DNA of 45,031 nt from an uncultured Sphingomonas sp. (GTDB lineage Bacteria > Pseudomonadota > Alphaproteobacteria > Sphingomonadales > Sphingomonadaceae), in assembly GCF_913777625.1 (NCBI RefSeq), contig NZ_CAJYTI010000031.1:1-45031 (forward strand), in the 5' to 3' direction. The notes under the pieces are model-generated. The model did no database searches. It had not been told where the DNA came from and saw only the letters and a program-made list of their open reading frames with translations. The position numbers were made by a program, and so were the translations under genes. Positions 26,294 to 35,807 of the stretch are shown one piece after another (the stretch's first letter is position 1; each line of letters opens with the position of its first letter).

Positions 26294-29116
26294 ATGCGAA
26301 CCAACCTCTATGCGGGCGTGGCCGTTGCCGCCCTGCTTCTTCCGGCGAGCGCCTTTGCGCAGTCTTCGGGCTCCACCAGCTTCGAAGAGCCGAGCGAAAT
26401 CGTCGTCACCGGCGCCCGCACGGTCAACGAATCGGTCGTCATCCCGGACGTTCCCAAGTCGCGCATCACCGTGGGCCGCGACCTCATCAGCCGCCAGCGC
26501 CCCGGCCAGACCGTCAACGACATCATCAACATGGTGCCGGGCGTCAGCTTCCAGAACAACGACGCGACCGGCGCGGCCGGCGGCACGTTCACGATCCGCG
26601 GCTTCGACAGCTCGCGCATCTCGCAGACGCTGGACGGCATTCCGCTGAACGACACCGGCAATTACGCGATCTATTCGAACCAGCAGCAGGACCCGGAAAC
26701 GCTCGAGTCGATCAGCGTCAACCTCGGCACCACCGACGTCGACAGCCCGACCGCGTCGGCCGTGGGCGGCACCGTCAACATCCGCACCCGCGTTCCCTCC
26801 GAGCAGTTCGGTGCGATGCTCTCGGGCACCTATGGCGATTACATCGGTGAAGGCGGCAACATGCACCGCCCGATCTACCGCATGTTCGGCATGATCGACA
26901 CCGGCGACATCGCCCATACCGGCATCCGCGCCTTCTTCTCGGGCTCGAGCACCGAAGCGAACCAGCCGTTCAACAACTACGGCAAGCTGAAGAAGCAGCA
27001 GTACAACGCCCGTATCTACAAGAGCCTGGGCGACAATGGCGACTTCGTCTCGGTTGCCGGCCAGTACAACGAAAACCGCAACAACTTCTTCGGCTCGGTG
27101 CCGCTGCGTACCGACGGCTCCGCAAGCTACGCGCTCGTCAACGGCGTGGTGACGCCCACCGGCACCCGCATCGTCGGCCCGAACACCGCGAACCGCTATC
27201 CGGTGACCCGCAGCGAGCGCTTCTACAACATCAACTATCCGTGCACGCTGAATGCGACCGCGCGCCCCGGCGTCGCCGACGTGCTGGCGGCAGCCCCTGC
27301 CGCGCCGACCGCCGGCGCCAGCTGCGGCCAGGAGTTCGATCGCCGCTACAACCCGTCGAACACCGGCAGTGTCCGCTTCGGTTCGCGCTTCACGCTGACC
27401 GAGAAGCTGATCTTCACCTTCGACGCCAGCTACCAGTACACCAAGGCCAATGGCGGCGGCACGGTCAGCCTGCTCGAAGGCTGCGGCAACCTGGGCAGCA
27501 CCACCAACCGCGCCTGCACCGCCAGCAGCGTGCAGGGCGTGATCAACACCACCGGCAACACCGGCAACGGCTCGCCCGGCGGCTTCGGCTATTATGTCGG
27601 CCGTGACCTGAACGGCGACGGCGACACGCTCGACACGATCCTCGGCATCGCACCGAGCCAGACCCAGACCCGCCGCTTCGGTGCGGTCGCCGGTCTCGCC
27701 TACGAGCTGAACGAAAACAACCGCATCCGCCTGAACTACACGCTGGACTACGGCAAGCACCGCCAGACCGGCGAAGCCGGCCTCGTCCAGGCCAATGGCG
27801 AACCGTTCGATGTCTTCCCGGTCAACAACCCCGTTCTCGACGTCAACGGCAACCCGATCGAGAAGCGCAACCGTCGCTCGAAGGCGATCCTGAACCAGGT
27901 GTCGGCGGAATATCGCGGCCAGTTCTTCGACGAGGCGCTGACCGTGAACGTGGGCGTCCGCGCACCGTTCTTCCGTCGCGAACTGAACCAGCTCTGCTTC
28001 ACGGTCCAGGCCAACGGCAACGTCGCCTGCCTCGCGCAGAATCAGGTCGCTGCCTACGCCGCGGCCAACCCCTACACCTACTTCGCGCCGGGTACGGCCA
28101 CGGTGGGCAGCGTGAACCGTCCGACCACCGGCTCGTGCGCCAACCTCAAGAACGCCTGCGTCATCGGCTTCGCGCCGCCGCAGGCCCGGACGCTGAACTA
28201 CAACCGCGCGCTGCCGAACATCGGTGCGACCTACAAGTTCGGCAACGGCTACAGCGTCTATGCCAGCTATGCGAAGGGCCTCTCGGTCCCGAGCACGGAC
28301 AACCTGTACAACTCGTTCTACTATCCGAAGGGCAGTTCGCAGGCGACGCCGAAGCCGGAGACGACCGACTCGTTCGACCTGGGCTTCCGCTACAACACCA
28401 GCAAGGTGCAGGCGCAGCTGTCGGGCTGGTACACCCAGTTCCAGAACCGCACCGTCTCGGTCTACGACATCGAGAGCGACACCAGCGTGTATCGCAACCT
28501 CGGCACGGTCGATAAGTATGGCGCCGAAGCTTCGGTTCAGTACACCCCGATCCGTCGCCTCAATCTCTATGCGTTCGCTTCGTATCTGCACTCGCGGATC
28601 CGCGACAACATCGAGGCAGGCCAGTTCTCGACCACCGCGAACGGCGTGACCACCTACACGACCAACTACTTCCAGACGAAGGGCAAGCGCGAAGGCGGTT
28701 CGCCGACCTGGACGTTCGGTGGCCGCGCGCAGGGCACTATCGGCCTGTTCGACCTGGGCGTGCAGGGCAAGTACACCGGCGCGCGCTTCGTCAATGACGA
28801 GAACCTGCCGGTCTATGCCTGCGCGGGCTCGCTCGTCGGCGGCCTCTGCCCGGATGCGTCGCAGGTGAAGATCTATGGCGCCCGCATCCCGTCCTACGTC
28901 ACCGTGGACGTCGATGTGCGCTTCAACCTGGGCAAGCTGATCAACAACAACAAGACCTTCTTCCAGGTCAACGTCAGCAACCTTTTCGACGAGTTCTACG
29001 TCGGCGGCCTCAGCGGCTCGAGCGGCTTCGTCGGCCTGCCGAACCGCTACTCGATCGGCAACGCCATCATCGGCACGCCGCGTTCGATCACCGGCTCGCT
29101 CGTCGTCGCCTTCTAA
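26294..29116 (+). CDS. TonB-dependent outer-membrane receptor
   Basis: The 940-residue product has a signal peptide (MRTNLYAGVAVAALLLPASAFAQ). A TonB-box-like EIVVTGA follows, then a plug domain (about 45-170; GQTVNDIINMVPGVSF, FTIRGFDSSRISQTLDGIPL) and a 22-strand-type barrel with a terminal aromatic strand ending VVAF. Such receptors import siderophores, cobalamin, or plant and algal oligosaccharides using proton-motive force passed by TonB. The substrate is unknown. AAGGGA precedes the ATG. A strong terminator follows and then a LytS/LytTR pair. Confidence 0.94.
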   Translation: MRTNLYAGVAVAALLLPASAFAQSSGSTSFEEPSEIVVTGARTVNESVVIPDVPKSRITVGRDLISRQRPGQTVNDIINMVPGVSFQNNDATGAAGGTFTIRGFDSSRISQTLDGIPLNDTGNYAIYSNQQQDPETLESISVNLGTTDVDSPTASAVGGTVNIRTRVPSEQFGAMLSGTYGDYIGEGGNMHRPIYRMFGMIDTGDIAHTGIRAFFSGSSTEANQPFNNYGKLKKQQYNARIYKSLGDNGDFVSVAGQYNENRNNFFGSVPLRTDGSASYALVNGVVTPTGTRIVGPNTANRYPVTRSERFYNINYPCTLNATARPGVADVLAAAPAAPTAGASCGQEFDRRYNPSNTGSVRFGSRFTLTEKLIFTFDASYQYTKANGGGTVSLLEGCGNLGSTTNRACTASSVQGVINTTGNTGNGSPGGFGYYVGRDLNGDGDTLDTILGIAPSQTQTRRFGAVAGLAYELNENNRIRLNYTLDYGKHRQTGEAGLVQANGEPFDVFPVNNPVLDVNGNPIEKRNRRSKAILNQVSAEYRGQFFDEALTVNVGVRAPFFRRELNQLCFTVQANGNVACLAQNQVAAYAAANPYTYFAPGTATVGSVNRPTTGSCANLKNACVIGFAPPQARTLNYNRALPNIGATYKFGNGYSVYASYAKGLSVPSTDNLYNSFYYPKGSSQATPKPETTDSFDLGFRYNTSKVQAQLSGWYTQFQNRTVSVYDIESDTSVYRNLGTVDKYGAEASVQYTPIRRLNLYAFASYLHSRIRDNIEAGQFSTTANGVTTYTTNYFQTKGKREGGSPTWTFGGRAQGTIGLFDLGVQGKYTGARFVNDENLPVYACAGSLVGGLCPDASQVKIYGARIPSYVTVDVDVRFNLGKLINNNKTFFQVNVSNLFDEFYVGGLSGSSGFVGLPNRYSIGNAIIGTPRSITGSLVVAF

Positions 29117-29138
29117 GTCGACCGACGAATACCGAAAC

Positions 29139-29178
29139 AAGCCGCCGTCCCGGGCAACCGGGGCGGCGGTTTGCTTTT
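29139..29178 (+). terminator. Rho-independent terminator after the first TonB receptor
   Basis: A 15-bp stem with two imperfect pairs (29139-29153 with 29158-29172) and a GCAA tetraloop is followed by a T-rich tract (29170-29178). It separates the receptor from the kinase gene. Confidence 0.85.
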
Positions 29179-29223
29179 GTGCCGGCCTTTGCCCCCGGCG
29201 CCCGCCGATGGTAGAGGCGCGCT

Positions 29224-30363
29224 GTGGCAAAGACTTCGCTTCCGCTCCCGCGCGTCAAGACGTTGGGCCTTTCCAAGCCCGACCTGTTTTCCCGTCCCTT
29301 CTTCGAAGACAAGGGCCGCGCCTTCTGGATCCTCCAGGCCACCGGCTGGAGCGGCTATCTGCTGCTGCGCTCGGTTTCATCGATTTCGAACGGCTTGTCC
29401 GTCGAAGGCCTGATCAAGGCGATCATCGAAGCGATCGTCGGCTATTGCCTCACCCTGCTGCTGTCCGCGCTCTACGGCTTTTACCGCCGGCTGCCGCGCA
29501 TTCCTGCCGTGCTGCTCACCCTCGCCACGCTGGGCGTGGCGACCCTGCTGTACGCGGCGCTGGAGGCCTTCACCTATTCGTTCAACGCGGCCGAGCCCGG
29601 GATCACCGTGGCGCGCGTGATCGGCGCCAGCTTCCTCACCTTCACGGTGCTGGCCGGCTGGTCGGCGCTGTATTTCGGGATCAACTTCTACCTGATCGTC
29701 GAGCAGCAGATCGACCGGATGCAGATCCTGGAGAACCAGGCCTCCAGCGCCCAGCTGGCGATGCTGCGCTACCAGCTCAATCCGCATTTCCTGTTCAACA
29801 CGCTCAACTCGATCTCGACGCTGGTGCTGCTCAAGCAGACCGAACGGGCGAACATCATGCTGTCCCGCCTGTCCTCGTTCCTGCGCTACACGCTGGCCAA
29901 CGAGCCCACCGCGCACGTGACGCTGGCGCAGGAGATTGAGACGCTGAAGCTCTATCTCGAGATCGAGAAGATGCGCTTCGACGACCGCCTGCGGATGCAT
30001 TTCGACCTCGATCCACGCGTCGCCAAGGGGCGGCTGCCGTCGCTGCTGCTCCAGCCGCTGGTCGAAAATGCCATCAAATATGCAGTGAGTACGCAGGAAG
30101 AGGGGGCCGACATCATCGTTTCGGCTCGGCTCACCGGCGATAGGGTGCAGATCGCCGTGTCCGATACGGGTCCGGGATTGATCGAAGCGCGTCCCCGGCC
30201 GACGCTTTCCACTGGCGTGGGGCTCGCCAATATACGGGAGCGGTTGGCACAGGCCTTCGGGCCTGACCATCGTTTCGAGACGCGAACGAAACCCGGGGAA
30301 GGTTTCAGCGTTGAGATCGAGATACCGTTCCAGCTTGAGGAACCGAACCGAGAGGCCGCATGA
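29224..30363 (+). CDS. LytS/YehU-type sensor histidine kinase
   Basis: The 379-residue product has four to five hydrophobic segments in residues 30-170. The His_kinase domain follows, with the phospho-acceptor His188 in NPHFLFNTLNS. The ATP-binding lid follows: PLVENAIKYA, SDTGPGL and GVGLANIRERL. It autophosphorylates and passes phosphate to the LytTR regulator encoded next. The signal is unknown. No separate periplasmic sensor domain is seen, so the membrane segments may sense it. The start is GTG at 29224 with GAGG upstream. Its stop overlaps the next start by four bases. Confidence 0.93.
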   Translation: MAKTSLPLPRVKTLGLSKPDLFSRPFFEDKGRAFWILQATGWSGYLLLRSVSSISNGLSVEGLIKAIIEAIVGYCLTLLLSALYGFYRRLPRIPAVLLTLATLGVATLLYAALEAFTYSFNAAEPGITVARVIGASFLTFTVLAGWSALYFGINFYLIVEQQIDRMQILENQASSAQLAMLRYQLNPHFLFNTLNSISTLVLLKQTERANIMLSRLSSFLRYTLANEPTAHVTLAQEIETLKLYLEIEKMRFDDRLRMHFDLDPRVAKGRLPSLLLQPLVENAIKYAVSTQEEGADIIVSARLTGDRVQIAVSDTGPGLIEARPRPTLSTGVGLANIRERLAQAFGPDHRFETRTKPGEGFSVEIEIPFQLEEPNREAA

Positions 30364-31163
30364 CCATCCGTACCATCCTCGTCGACGACGAATCCCTGGC
30401 GATCCAGGGACTCGAGCTCCGGCTCCAGGAGCATGAGGATGTCGAAATTATCGACAAATGCTCCAATGGCCGCGAAGCCATCCGATCGATCAAGACGCAC
30501 AAGCCCGACCTCGTTTTCCTCGACATCCAGATGCCGGGGTTTGACGGGTTCTCGGTGATCCAGGGCCTGATGGAGGTCGAACCGCCGCTGTTCGTCTTCG
30601 TCACTGCCTATTCCGACCACGCCATCCGCGCCTTCGAAGCGCAGGCGGTGGACTATCTGATGAAGCCGGTCGAACCGGCCCGTCTCGCCGACACGCTCGA
30701 CCGCGTCCGCCAGCGCCTCGCCGAGAAGCGCGGCGTCGAGGAAGTGGAGAAGCTGAAGGAAGTGCTGGCCGAAGTCGCGCCGGATGCGGTCGACGACATC
30801 GCCACGGGCGACGGCGGCGAGCCGGCAGCGAACCGCTTCGAGAAGCTCATCAACATCAAGGATCGCGGCCAGATCTTCCGCGTCGACGTCGACACGATCG
30901 AGCGGATCGACGCGGCCGGCGACTACATGGTGATCTACACCGGCGAGAATAACCTGGTGCTGCGCGAGACGATGAAGGACCTGGAAAAGCGGCTCGACCC
31001 GCGCCGGTTCCAGCGCGTGCATCGCTCGACGATCGTCAATCTCGACCTGGTGCGCCAGGTAAAGCCGCACACCAATGGCGAGTGTTTCCTGGTGCTCGAA
31101 TCGGGCGCGCAGGTGAAGGTCTCGCGCTCCTATCGCGACGTGGTGGCGCGCTTCGTCCACTGA
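30360..31163 (+). CDS. LytTR-family response regulator
   Basis: The 267-residue product has a receiver domain (residues 1-120) with acidic pocket VDDE and phospho-acceptor Asp55 in LDIQMPG. A charged linker follows, then a LytTR DNA-binding domain (about 165-265; RVDVDTIERIDAAGDYMVIYT, FQRVHRSTIVNLDLV). AlgR/LytR relatives bind repeated sites upstream of envelope and transport genes. It overlaps the kinase gene by four bases (ATGA). Both neighbours are TonB receptors, which are likely targets by position; this is inference. Confidence 0.94.
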   Translation: MTIRTILVDDESLAIQGLELRLQEHEDVEIIDKCSNGREAIRSIKTHKPDLVFLDIQMPGFDGFSVIQGLMEVEPPLFVFVTAYSDHAIRAFEAQAVDYLMKPVEPARLADTLDRVRQRLAEKRGVEEVEKLKEVLAEVAPDAVDDIATGDGGEPAANRFEKLINIKDRGQIFRVDVDTIERIDAAGDYMVIYTGENNLVLRETMKDLEKRLDPRRFQRVHRSTIVNLDLVRQVKPHTNGECFLVLESGAQVKVSRSYRDVVARFVH

Positions 31164-31205
31164 CCCTCTCGCCATCCCCGCACGAGGGCGGGGGGACAGC
31201 AAAGC

Positions 31206-31237
31206 AAAGGGCCTCGTCCGGCAGGACGAGGCCTTTT
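31206..31237. terminator. Bidirectional terminator between response regulator and second TonB receptor
   Basis: GGCCTCGTCC (31210-31219) pairs perfectly with 31224-31233 around GGCA. It is flanked by AAA on one side and TTTT on the other, so it can work for both convergent units. Confidence 0.85.
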
Positions 31238-31256
31238 CTCTACCCGGTCCGGCCGA

Positions 31257-33767
31257 TCAGAACCCGGCAGACAAGGTCAGGAACCACTGGCGCGGCGCAT
31301 TCGGATAGACCGAATAGCTGTTGGTCGCCGAGCCGACCGAGATCGTCGACCAGCCGCCCACATCCGCCAGGTTGGTGACGTTGAGGCTCAGCTCCGCCTT
31401 CTTCAGCCGCACCATCTCCGCCGGCAGCTTGGCGGCGATGCGCAGCGACGTGAGGAAGTAGGACTTCACGCTGGTGTCGTTGGTGTAGGTCGCGTAGCGG
31501 CGGCCGACATAGTCGCCGGTCACCTGCGCCTCGAACGCGCCGAGCGACAGCGTCGCGACCGACTTGTTCATCCACTTCGGCGAGCCCGGCACCTGCTTGC
31601 CGCAGGTCGGCACCACGCCGCCGCTCACGACATAGCCGCCGATGCAGCCCGGCACCGCCGCGCCGATGCCCAGCGCCGTCGAGCTATAGTCGCTCTGATA
31701 GGTCGAGCTGTTGTACGAGGTGGCGTTGTACAGCGACAGCGCGCGGCCGAAGTGCAGCGTGAAGGCGGCGTCGACGCCGTCGGTGTGCACGCTGCCGACG
31801 TTCACCAGGATCGAGGTGCCGCCGGTGATCGCACCGCCGGCGATGCCGCCCGGGTTGGTGCTGATCGCCAGCAGGCGGTTGCTGAAGGTGACGTGGTAAT
31901 AGTTCACCTGCGCGTCGAGCCCGCTCAGGAAGCCGTCGAAGCTGCGGTGCGTGCGCGCGCCGGCTTCGTAGGTCCAGCTGGTTTCCGGCTTGCCCTGCTG
32001 GGCGAAGGCGTCGAAGGCCGACTGGCTGCCGGTGAACCAGGGCGAAAGCGAACCGCCGCCCAGATAGGCCATATACTGGTGCAGGTTCTTCTGGACGTTG
32101 AAGTAGAGCTGCTCATGACCGTTCAGGTCGTAGGTCGCGCCCAGCGAGGGCAGGAACCAGTTCTTGGTGTTGATCCGGCCGCTCGGCAGGTTGCCGGTCA
32201 GCCCGGAGAGCGAGCCGAGCTTCGGCTGCACCGGGAACCACCCGTTCGCCCATTGCGCGCTGGTCTTCACCCCGGCTTCGACGCGCAGCTTCTCGTTGAC
32301 CTTCCAGGCATCCTGCAGGTGGAGCTGGAGCACGTTGACGCGCGCCTCGCCCTGATACTGGGTGAACAGCGGGTTGGACGGGCGGATATAGGGGCTGCTC
32401 GACGCCGGATTGTTGACGTCCAGGCCGTACCAGCGGCGCCACTGCGTCGCGCTGTTGTGCTCGAACCAGGCGCCGAGCTGAACCTGATGCGCGCCGAAAT
32501 CGAGGTCGAGGTTCGAGATGCCGCCCTCGCGATCGATGCGATATTCGGTGGTGCGCGTCACCAGGCCCGAGCCGCCGGTCGCCGCGACGAGCGCTGCCGA
32601 GGCGTTGGCGTTGGCCTTGTACTTGGGGCCGGTGGCATAGTTCGGATCGAGATAGGCCTGGATCACCGTGATCGACTGTCCGAGCGGTCCCGCAACGACG
32701 CCGACGCCGTCGTTATGATGGTAATAGGCCGTGTTGGACCAGGTCGCACGGTCGCCGAGCTTGGCGTCGTAGCGGGCATAGGTCAGATAGTCGGTGCGCT
32801 GCGCATCCGAATAATAGTTGCGGTAGTTGCCGCCGTTCGACGCGGGGGTGTTGCCGAACGCGTCCATATAGGCGCGCATGCCGGTGAGGTCGGCATAATA
32901 GAAGGGGCGGGTGCGCGGGGTGTAGAGCTGCGCTGCCGTTGCGGTGCCACCAGCCGAGGGCTTGAAGAAGGTGGTTGCGTCCTCGTTCGGCTCCTTCTTG
33001 TCCGAATAGTCGAAGAACACGGTCAGCTTGCCCGCGGCGTTATCGTGGACGAACTTGCCGTTCGCCTGCCAGCCGCCCTGGATGCCGTTGAAGTCCCAGG
33101 CACGCGCACGCTGGCGCACGCCGGACACATAGGCGCTGTTCTCGCCACCGGGTCCGAAGGCGCCGCTGTCGAGGCGGAGATAGGTGCGCGAGGTGCCGTA
33201 GCTGCCCACCGTCTGATTGAAGGTACCGCCCATCGTCTTGGCCGGGTCGGCCGAGAAGGTCTCGACCGTGCCGCCCAGATTGCTGGTGGACGGCGTGCCG
33301 AGATCGCCGGCGCCGGTGGTCACCACGACGCGGCCGACATTCTCCGAGATCACCGCGCGCTGCGGCGAGAGGCCGTTGTAATTCCCGTAGCTCTGGTCGC
33401 CCAGCGGCACCCCGTCCATCGTGTAGCCGAGCTGCTGGAAGTTGAAGCCGTGGATGAAGATCTGGGCGTTCTGCTCGTTGTTCCCCCAGGGATCGGCGGT
33501 GATGTAGAGCACGCCGGGCAGCGTCTGGATCGCCTTGAGCGGCGAGACGCCGGGAAGGATCTTTTGGATCTCCTCCGCCGAGATCGCGGTGGCCGAGCGG
33601 GTGGTCTTGGCGGTGACGACGATGGTCCCGGCGGTGTCCTCCGTGCTGCCGGTATCGGCATCGGCGGCGACCTTGGCGGTCTCCTGCGCCTGCGCCGGAA
33701 GCGCGGCAGCGGCGGTAAGGAACGCGGCGACGGAAACGGTCGCGCGGAGTGCGGTGTGGAATTTCAT
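31257..33767 (-). CDS. TonB-dependent outer-membrane receptor
   Basis: The 836-residue product has a signal peptide (MKFHTALRATVSVAAFLTAAAALPAQAQ) and a TonB-box-like GTIVVTAK. A plug domain follows (about 50-170; LKAIQTLPGVLYITADPW, IFIHGFNFQQLGYTMDGVPLGDQ), and the barrel ends in WFLTLSAGF with a terminal phenylalanine. The plug sequence differs from the first receptor, so the two probably take different ligands. A G-rich GGGGGGTCC lies before the ATG. The gene is convergent with the LytTR regulator. The ligand is unknown. Confidence 0.94.
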   Translation of the reverse strand: MKFHTALRATVSVAAFLTAAAALPAQAQETAKVAADADTGSTEDTAGTIVVTAKTTRSATAISAEEIQKILPGVSPLKAIQTLPGVLYITADPWGNNEQNAQIFIHGFNFQQLGYTMDGVPLGDQSYGNYNGLSPQRAVISENVGRVVVTTGAGDLGTPSTSNLGGTVETFSADPAKTMGGTFNQTVGSYGTSRTYLRLDSGAFGPGGENSAYVSGVRQRARAWDFNGIQGGWQANGKFVHDNAAGKLTVFFDYSDKKEPNEDATTFFKPSAGGTATAAQLYTPRTRPFYYADLTGMRAYMDAFGNTPASNGGNYRNYYSDAQRTDYLTYARYDAKLGDRATWSNTAYYHHNDGVGVVAGPLGQSITVIQAYLDPNYATGPKYKANANASAALVAATGGSGLVTRTTEYRIDREGGISNLDLDFGAHQVQLGAWFEHNSATQWRRWYGLDVNNPASSSPYIRPSNPLFTQYQGEARVNVLQLHLQDAWKVNEKLRVEAGVKTSAQWANGWFPVQPKLGSLSGLTGNLPSGRINTKNWFLPSLGATYDLNGHEQLYFNVQKNLHQYMAYLGGGSLSPWFTGSQSAFDAFAQQGKPETSWTYEAGARTHRSFDGFLSGLDAQVNYYHVTFSNRLLAISTNPGGIAGGAITGGTSILVNVGSVHTDGVDAAFTLHFGRALSLYNATSYNSSTYQSDYSSTALGIGAAVPGCIGGYVVSGGVVPTCGKQVPGSPKWMNKSVATLSLGAFEAQVTGDYVGRRYATYTNDTSVKSYFLTSLRIAAKLPAEMVRLKKAELSLNVTNLADVGGWSTISVGSATNSYSVYPNAPRQWFLTLSAGF

Positions 33768-33900
33768 GACGGACCCCCCAGGTCTCGCGGGTGTTGCGGT
33801 TGCGAACGCGCCGCTACGGCCGACATGTTTCAGTTCGGGGGCGTTTCGATAAAACTGGCGTGACGTTGCTCTTTTGCGTCGGTTACCGTTCGCAGCGGCA

Positions 33901-35004
33901 CTAGACCCCGCCGGGCTCGTCCATCGCCCGCGGCGGCCCCGCGGTGTCGGTGCCGTAGCGCGGCATCAGCCAGTGGCCGAGCAGCAGCACCGGCTCCAGC
34001 ACCGCCATGCCGATCAGCACGGCGAGCAGCCGCTCGATGCCGGGCGTCACATCGCCATCGGCATAGCTGTCCGGCACCAGCATCACGAGCACGGCCAACG
34101 TGAACTGCGTGCCGACATAGCGATAGCTGTGCGGCCCGTTCTCGATGGCGCGCCCGATCGCCACGCCGATCGCGGTACCCGCGATCAGGATCGGCGCATG
34201 CCCCTGCGCGAGGAGCAGACACAGGGCCGCCATCGCCGCGCCGGCAAGGCACCCGACGAAGCGCTGCGCCAACCGGACGCTCACCGGTATCAGCCCACCG
34301 CGGCCCAGCCCCTGGGTGGGCACGAGCATCACCGCCATCACGCCCACCGCGCTCTGCGCCAGCGCCGGCAGGGCGAACGCGCGCGCCACCCCGATCAGGA
34401 GCGCGAGCGCGATCCCTGCCTGCGCCGCATGGGCGAACGCCGCGGGATGCCACAGCGCTTCCGGTGGCGGGGGCGTGCGCTCGGCCGGCCAGCGCCGTCG
34501 GACGGTCAGCGTCGAGACGATGCTGACCGCCATGCAGGAAACCGTACCCGCCACCGTCTCCAGGATGCGGGTGAGCACGAACCGGTCGAGCGCGGTGGCC
34601 GGCGTCTCGATCTTGTCGAGCAGCACCATCGCGAAGGTGAGGCCGAAGAACAGCCAGGCATAGGATCGCCGGGCGGTGAGCGCGCGGTAGAGGCTCAGCG
34701 TGCCCACCACCAGCAGTGCCACCGCGCTGCCGGCCCAGCTGGCGGCGACCAGCGGCGCCAGTCCGAGAGCGAGCAGCCCGCCCGCCACCGTGCCGACGAT
34801 TCGCAGCAGCCCGCGCAGCACCGTCTCGCTGGCATGGCCGCGCATCACCATATAGCCGGCGAACGCCGCCCAGGCGACATTGTCGCCGCCGATCGCGTGC
34901 GCCACCAGGATCGCCAGCAACACCGAGGCCACGCACTCGCCGGCGTCGACCGTGCGCGGGCTGATCCGTGCAAGCAAGGCGTTCCAGGCGGCGCGGGCGT
35001 TCAT
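33901..35004 (-). CDS. FUSC-family inner-membrane protein
   Basis: The 367-residue product consists of two sets of hydrophobic helices separated by a basic linker (TVRRRWPAERTPPPP). The pattern matches the fusaric-acid-resistance/aromatic-acid exporter (FUSC/AaeB) family, here without the long cytoplasmic extension of full-size members. Export of aromatic acids is known for AaeB; the substrate here is unknown. The ATG at 35004 lies one base after the dienelactone hydrolase stop, so the two genes form a coupled pair that may handle related aromatic compounds. Confidence 0.82.
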   Translation of the reverse strand: MNARAAWNALLARISPRTVDAGECVASVLLAILVAHAIGGDNVAWAAFAGYMVMRGHASETVLRGLLRIVGTVAGGLLALGLAPLVAASWAGSAVALLVVGTLSLYRALTARRSYAWLFFGLTFAMVLLDKIETPATALDRFVLTRILETVAGTVSCMAVSIVSTLTVRRRWPAERTPPPPEALWHPAAFAHAAQAGIALALLIGVARAFALPALAQSAVGVMAVMLVPTQGLGRGGLIPVSVRLAQRFVGCLAGAAMAALCLLLAQGHAPILIAGTAIGVAIGRAIENGPHSYRYVGTQFTLAVLVMLVPDSYADGDVTPGIERLLAVLIGMAVLEPVLLLGHWLMPRYGTDTAGPPRAMDEPGGV

Positions 35005-35005
35005 C

Positions 35006-35731
35006 TCATCCGAACAGCGCGGCGAGGAAGTTGGTCATCGCCTGCCAGCTGCGACGGTCCGCCTTGGGCTCGAACGCGACCTTGGGGTTCGGACCCTGCT
35101 TGCGGCTGACATCGGTGAAGGCATGGCCGGCATGGCCATAGGCATGGAGCTGCCAGTCGGCGCCGGCCTCGGTCAGTTCCCGGGCCAGCGCAACGGTCGC
35201 CTCGGGCGGGGCGATCGGATCCTCCCAGCCATGGCAGACCAGCAGCTGGGCGGTGATCGGCGAGACGCTGGCATAGTCTGGCCGGTCATAGACACCGTGG
35301 AACGAGACGCCGCCCAGGATCGGCAGCCCGGCACGCGCCATGTCGAGCACGCACTTGCCGCCGAAGCAGAAGCCGATCGCCGCCGTGCGCCCGGCATCGG
35401 CCTGCGCCAGCCCGGTGAGCGCCGCGAGCGACGCCTCCAGCCGCGTCCGCAGCAACGTGCGATCGGCATTGAGCTCGGCCATGTAGCGACCCATGTCCGG
35501 ATCGCTCAGCGTCGTGCGCTTGCCCTGGCCATAGACGTCCGCGACCAGCGCGACATAGCCGAGCGCCGCCAGCGCATCGGCCTTCACATTGTCCTCCTCC
35601 TTCTGGCCGAGGATGTTGGGGAGGACCAGCACCGCGGGGCGCGGCCCCGATACCGCATCGTCCCATGCCGCCACGCCCTCGAACGGGCCACCCGGGCCCT
35701 CATAGACCAGCGTCTGCCGAACCACCGCCAT
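35006..35731 (-). CDS. Dienelactone hydrolase-family protein
   Basis: The 241-residue product is an alpha/beta hydrolase with the nucleophile Cys122 in GFCFGGKC. The acid is probably the Asp in HGWEDPIAPP and the base the His in GHAGHAFT. Classical dienelactone hydrolase opens dienelactone to maleylacetate in chlorocatechol degradation; many relatives have other ester or lactone substrates. No other catabolic gene for aromatics is adjacent, so the exact role is open. It is followed at one base by the FUSC gene. Confidence 0.88.
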   Translation of the reverse strand: MAVVRQTLVYEGPGGPFEGVAAWDDAVSGPRPAVLVLPNILGQKEEDNVKADALAALGYVALVADVYGQGKRTTLSDPDMGRYMAELNADRTLLRTRLEASLAALTGLAQADAGRTAAIGFCFGGKCVLDMARAGLPILGGVSFHGVYDRPDYASVSPITAQLLVCHGWEDPIAPPEATVALARELTEAGADWQLHAYGHAGHAFTDVSRKQGPNPKVAFEPKADRRSWQAMTNFLAALFG

Positions 35732-35807
35732 GCTTGTCGTCTCCTGCGCTTGTCCCTGTCGGCCCTTTCGCTAAGGACGGCGACGCGCAGTTACAAGGAG
35801 AACGCCC

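Noticed and set aside
26195..29230. 1011-codon minus-strand open frame
   Set aside because: Antisense to the first TonB receptor; Val/Ala/Arg/Asp-rich shadow sequence without motifs.
31752..33863. 703-codon plus-strand open frame
   Set aside because: Antisense to the second TonB receptor, whose signal peptide, plug and terminal strand are clear.
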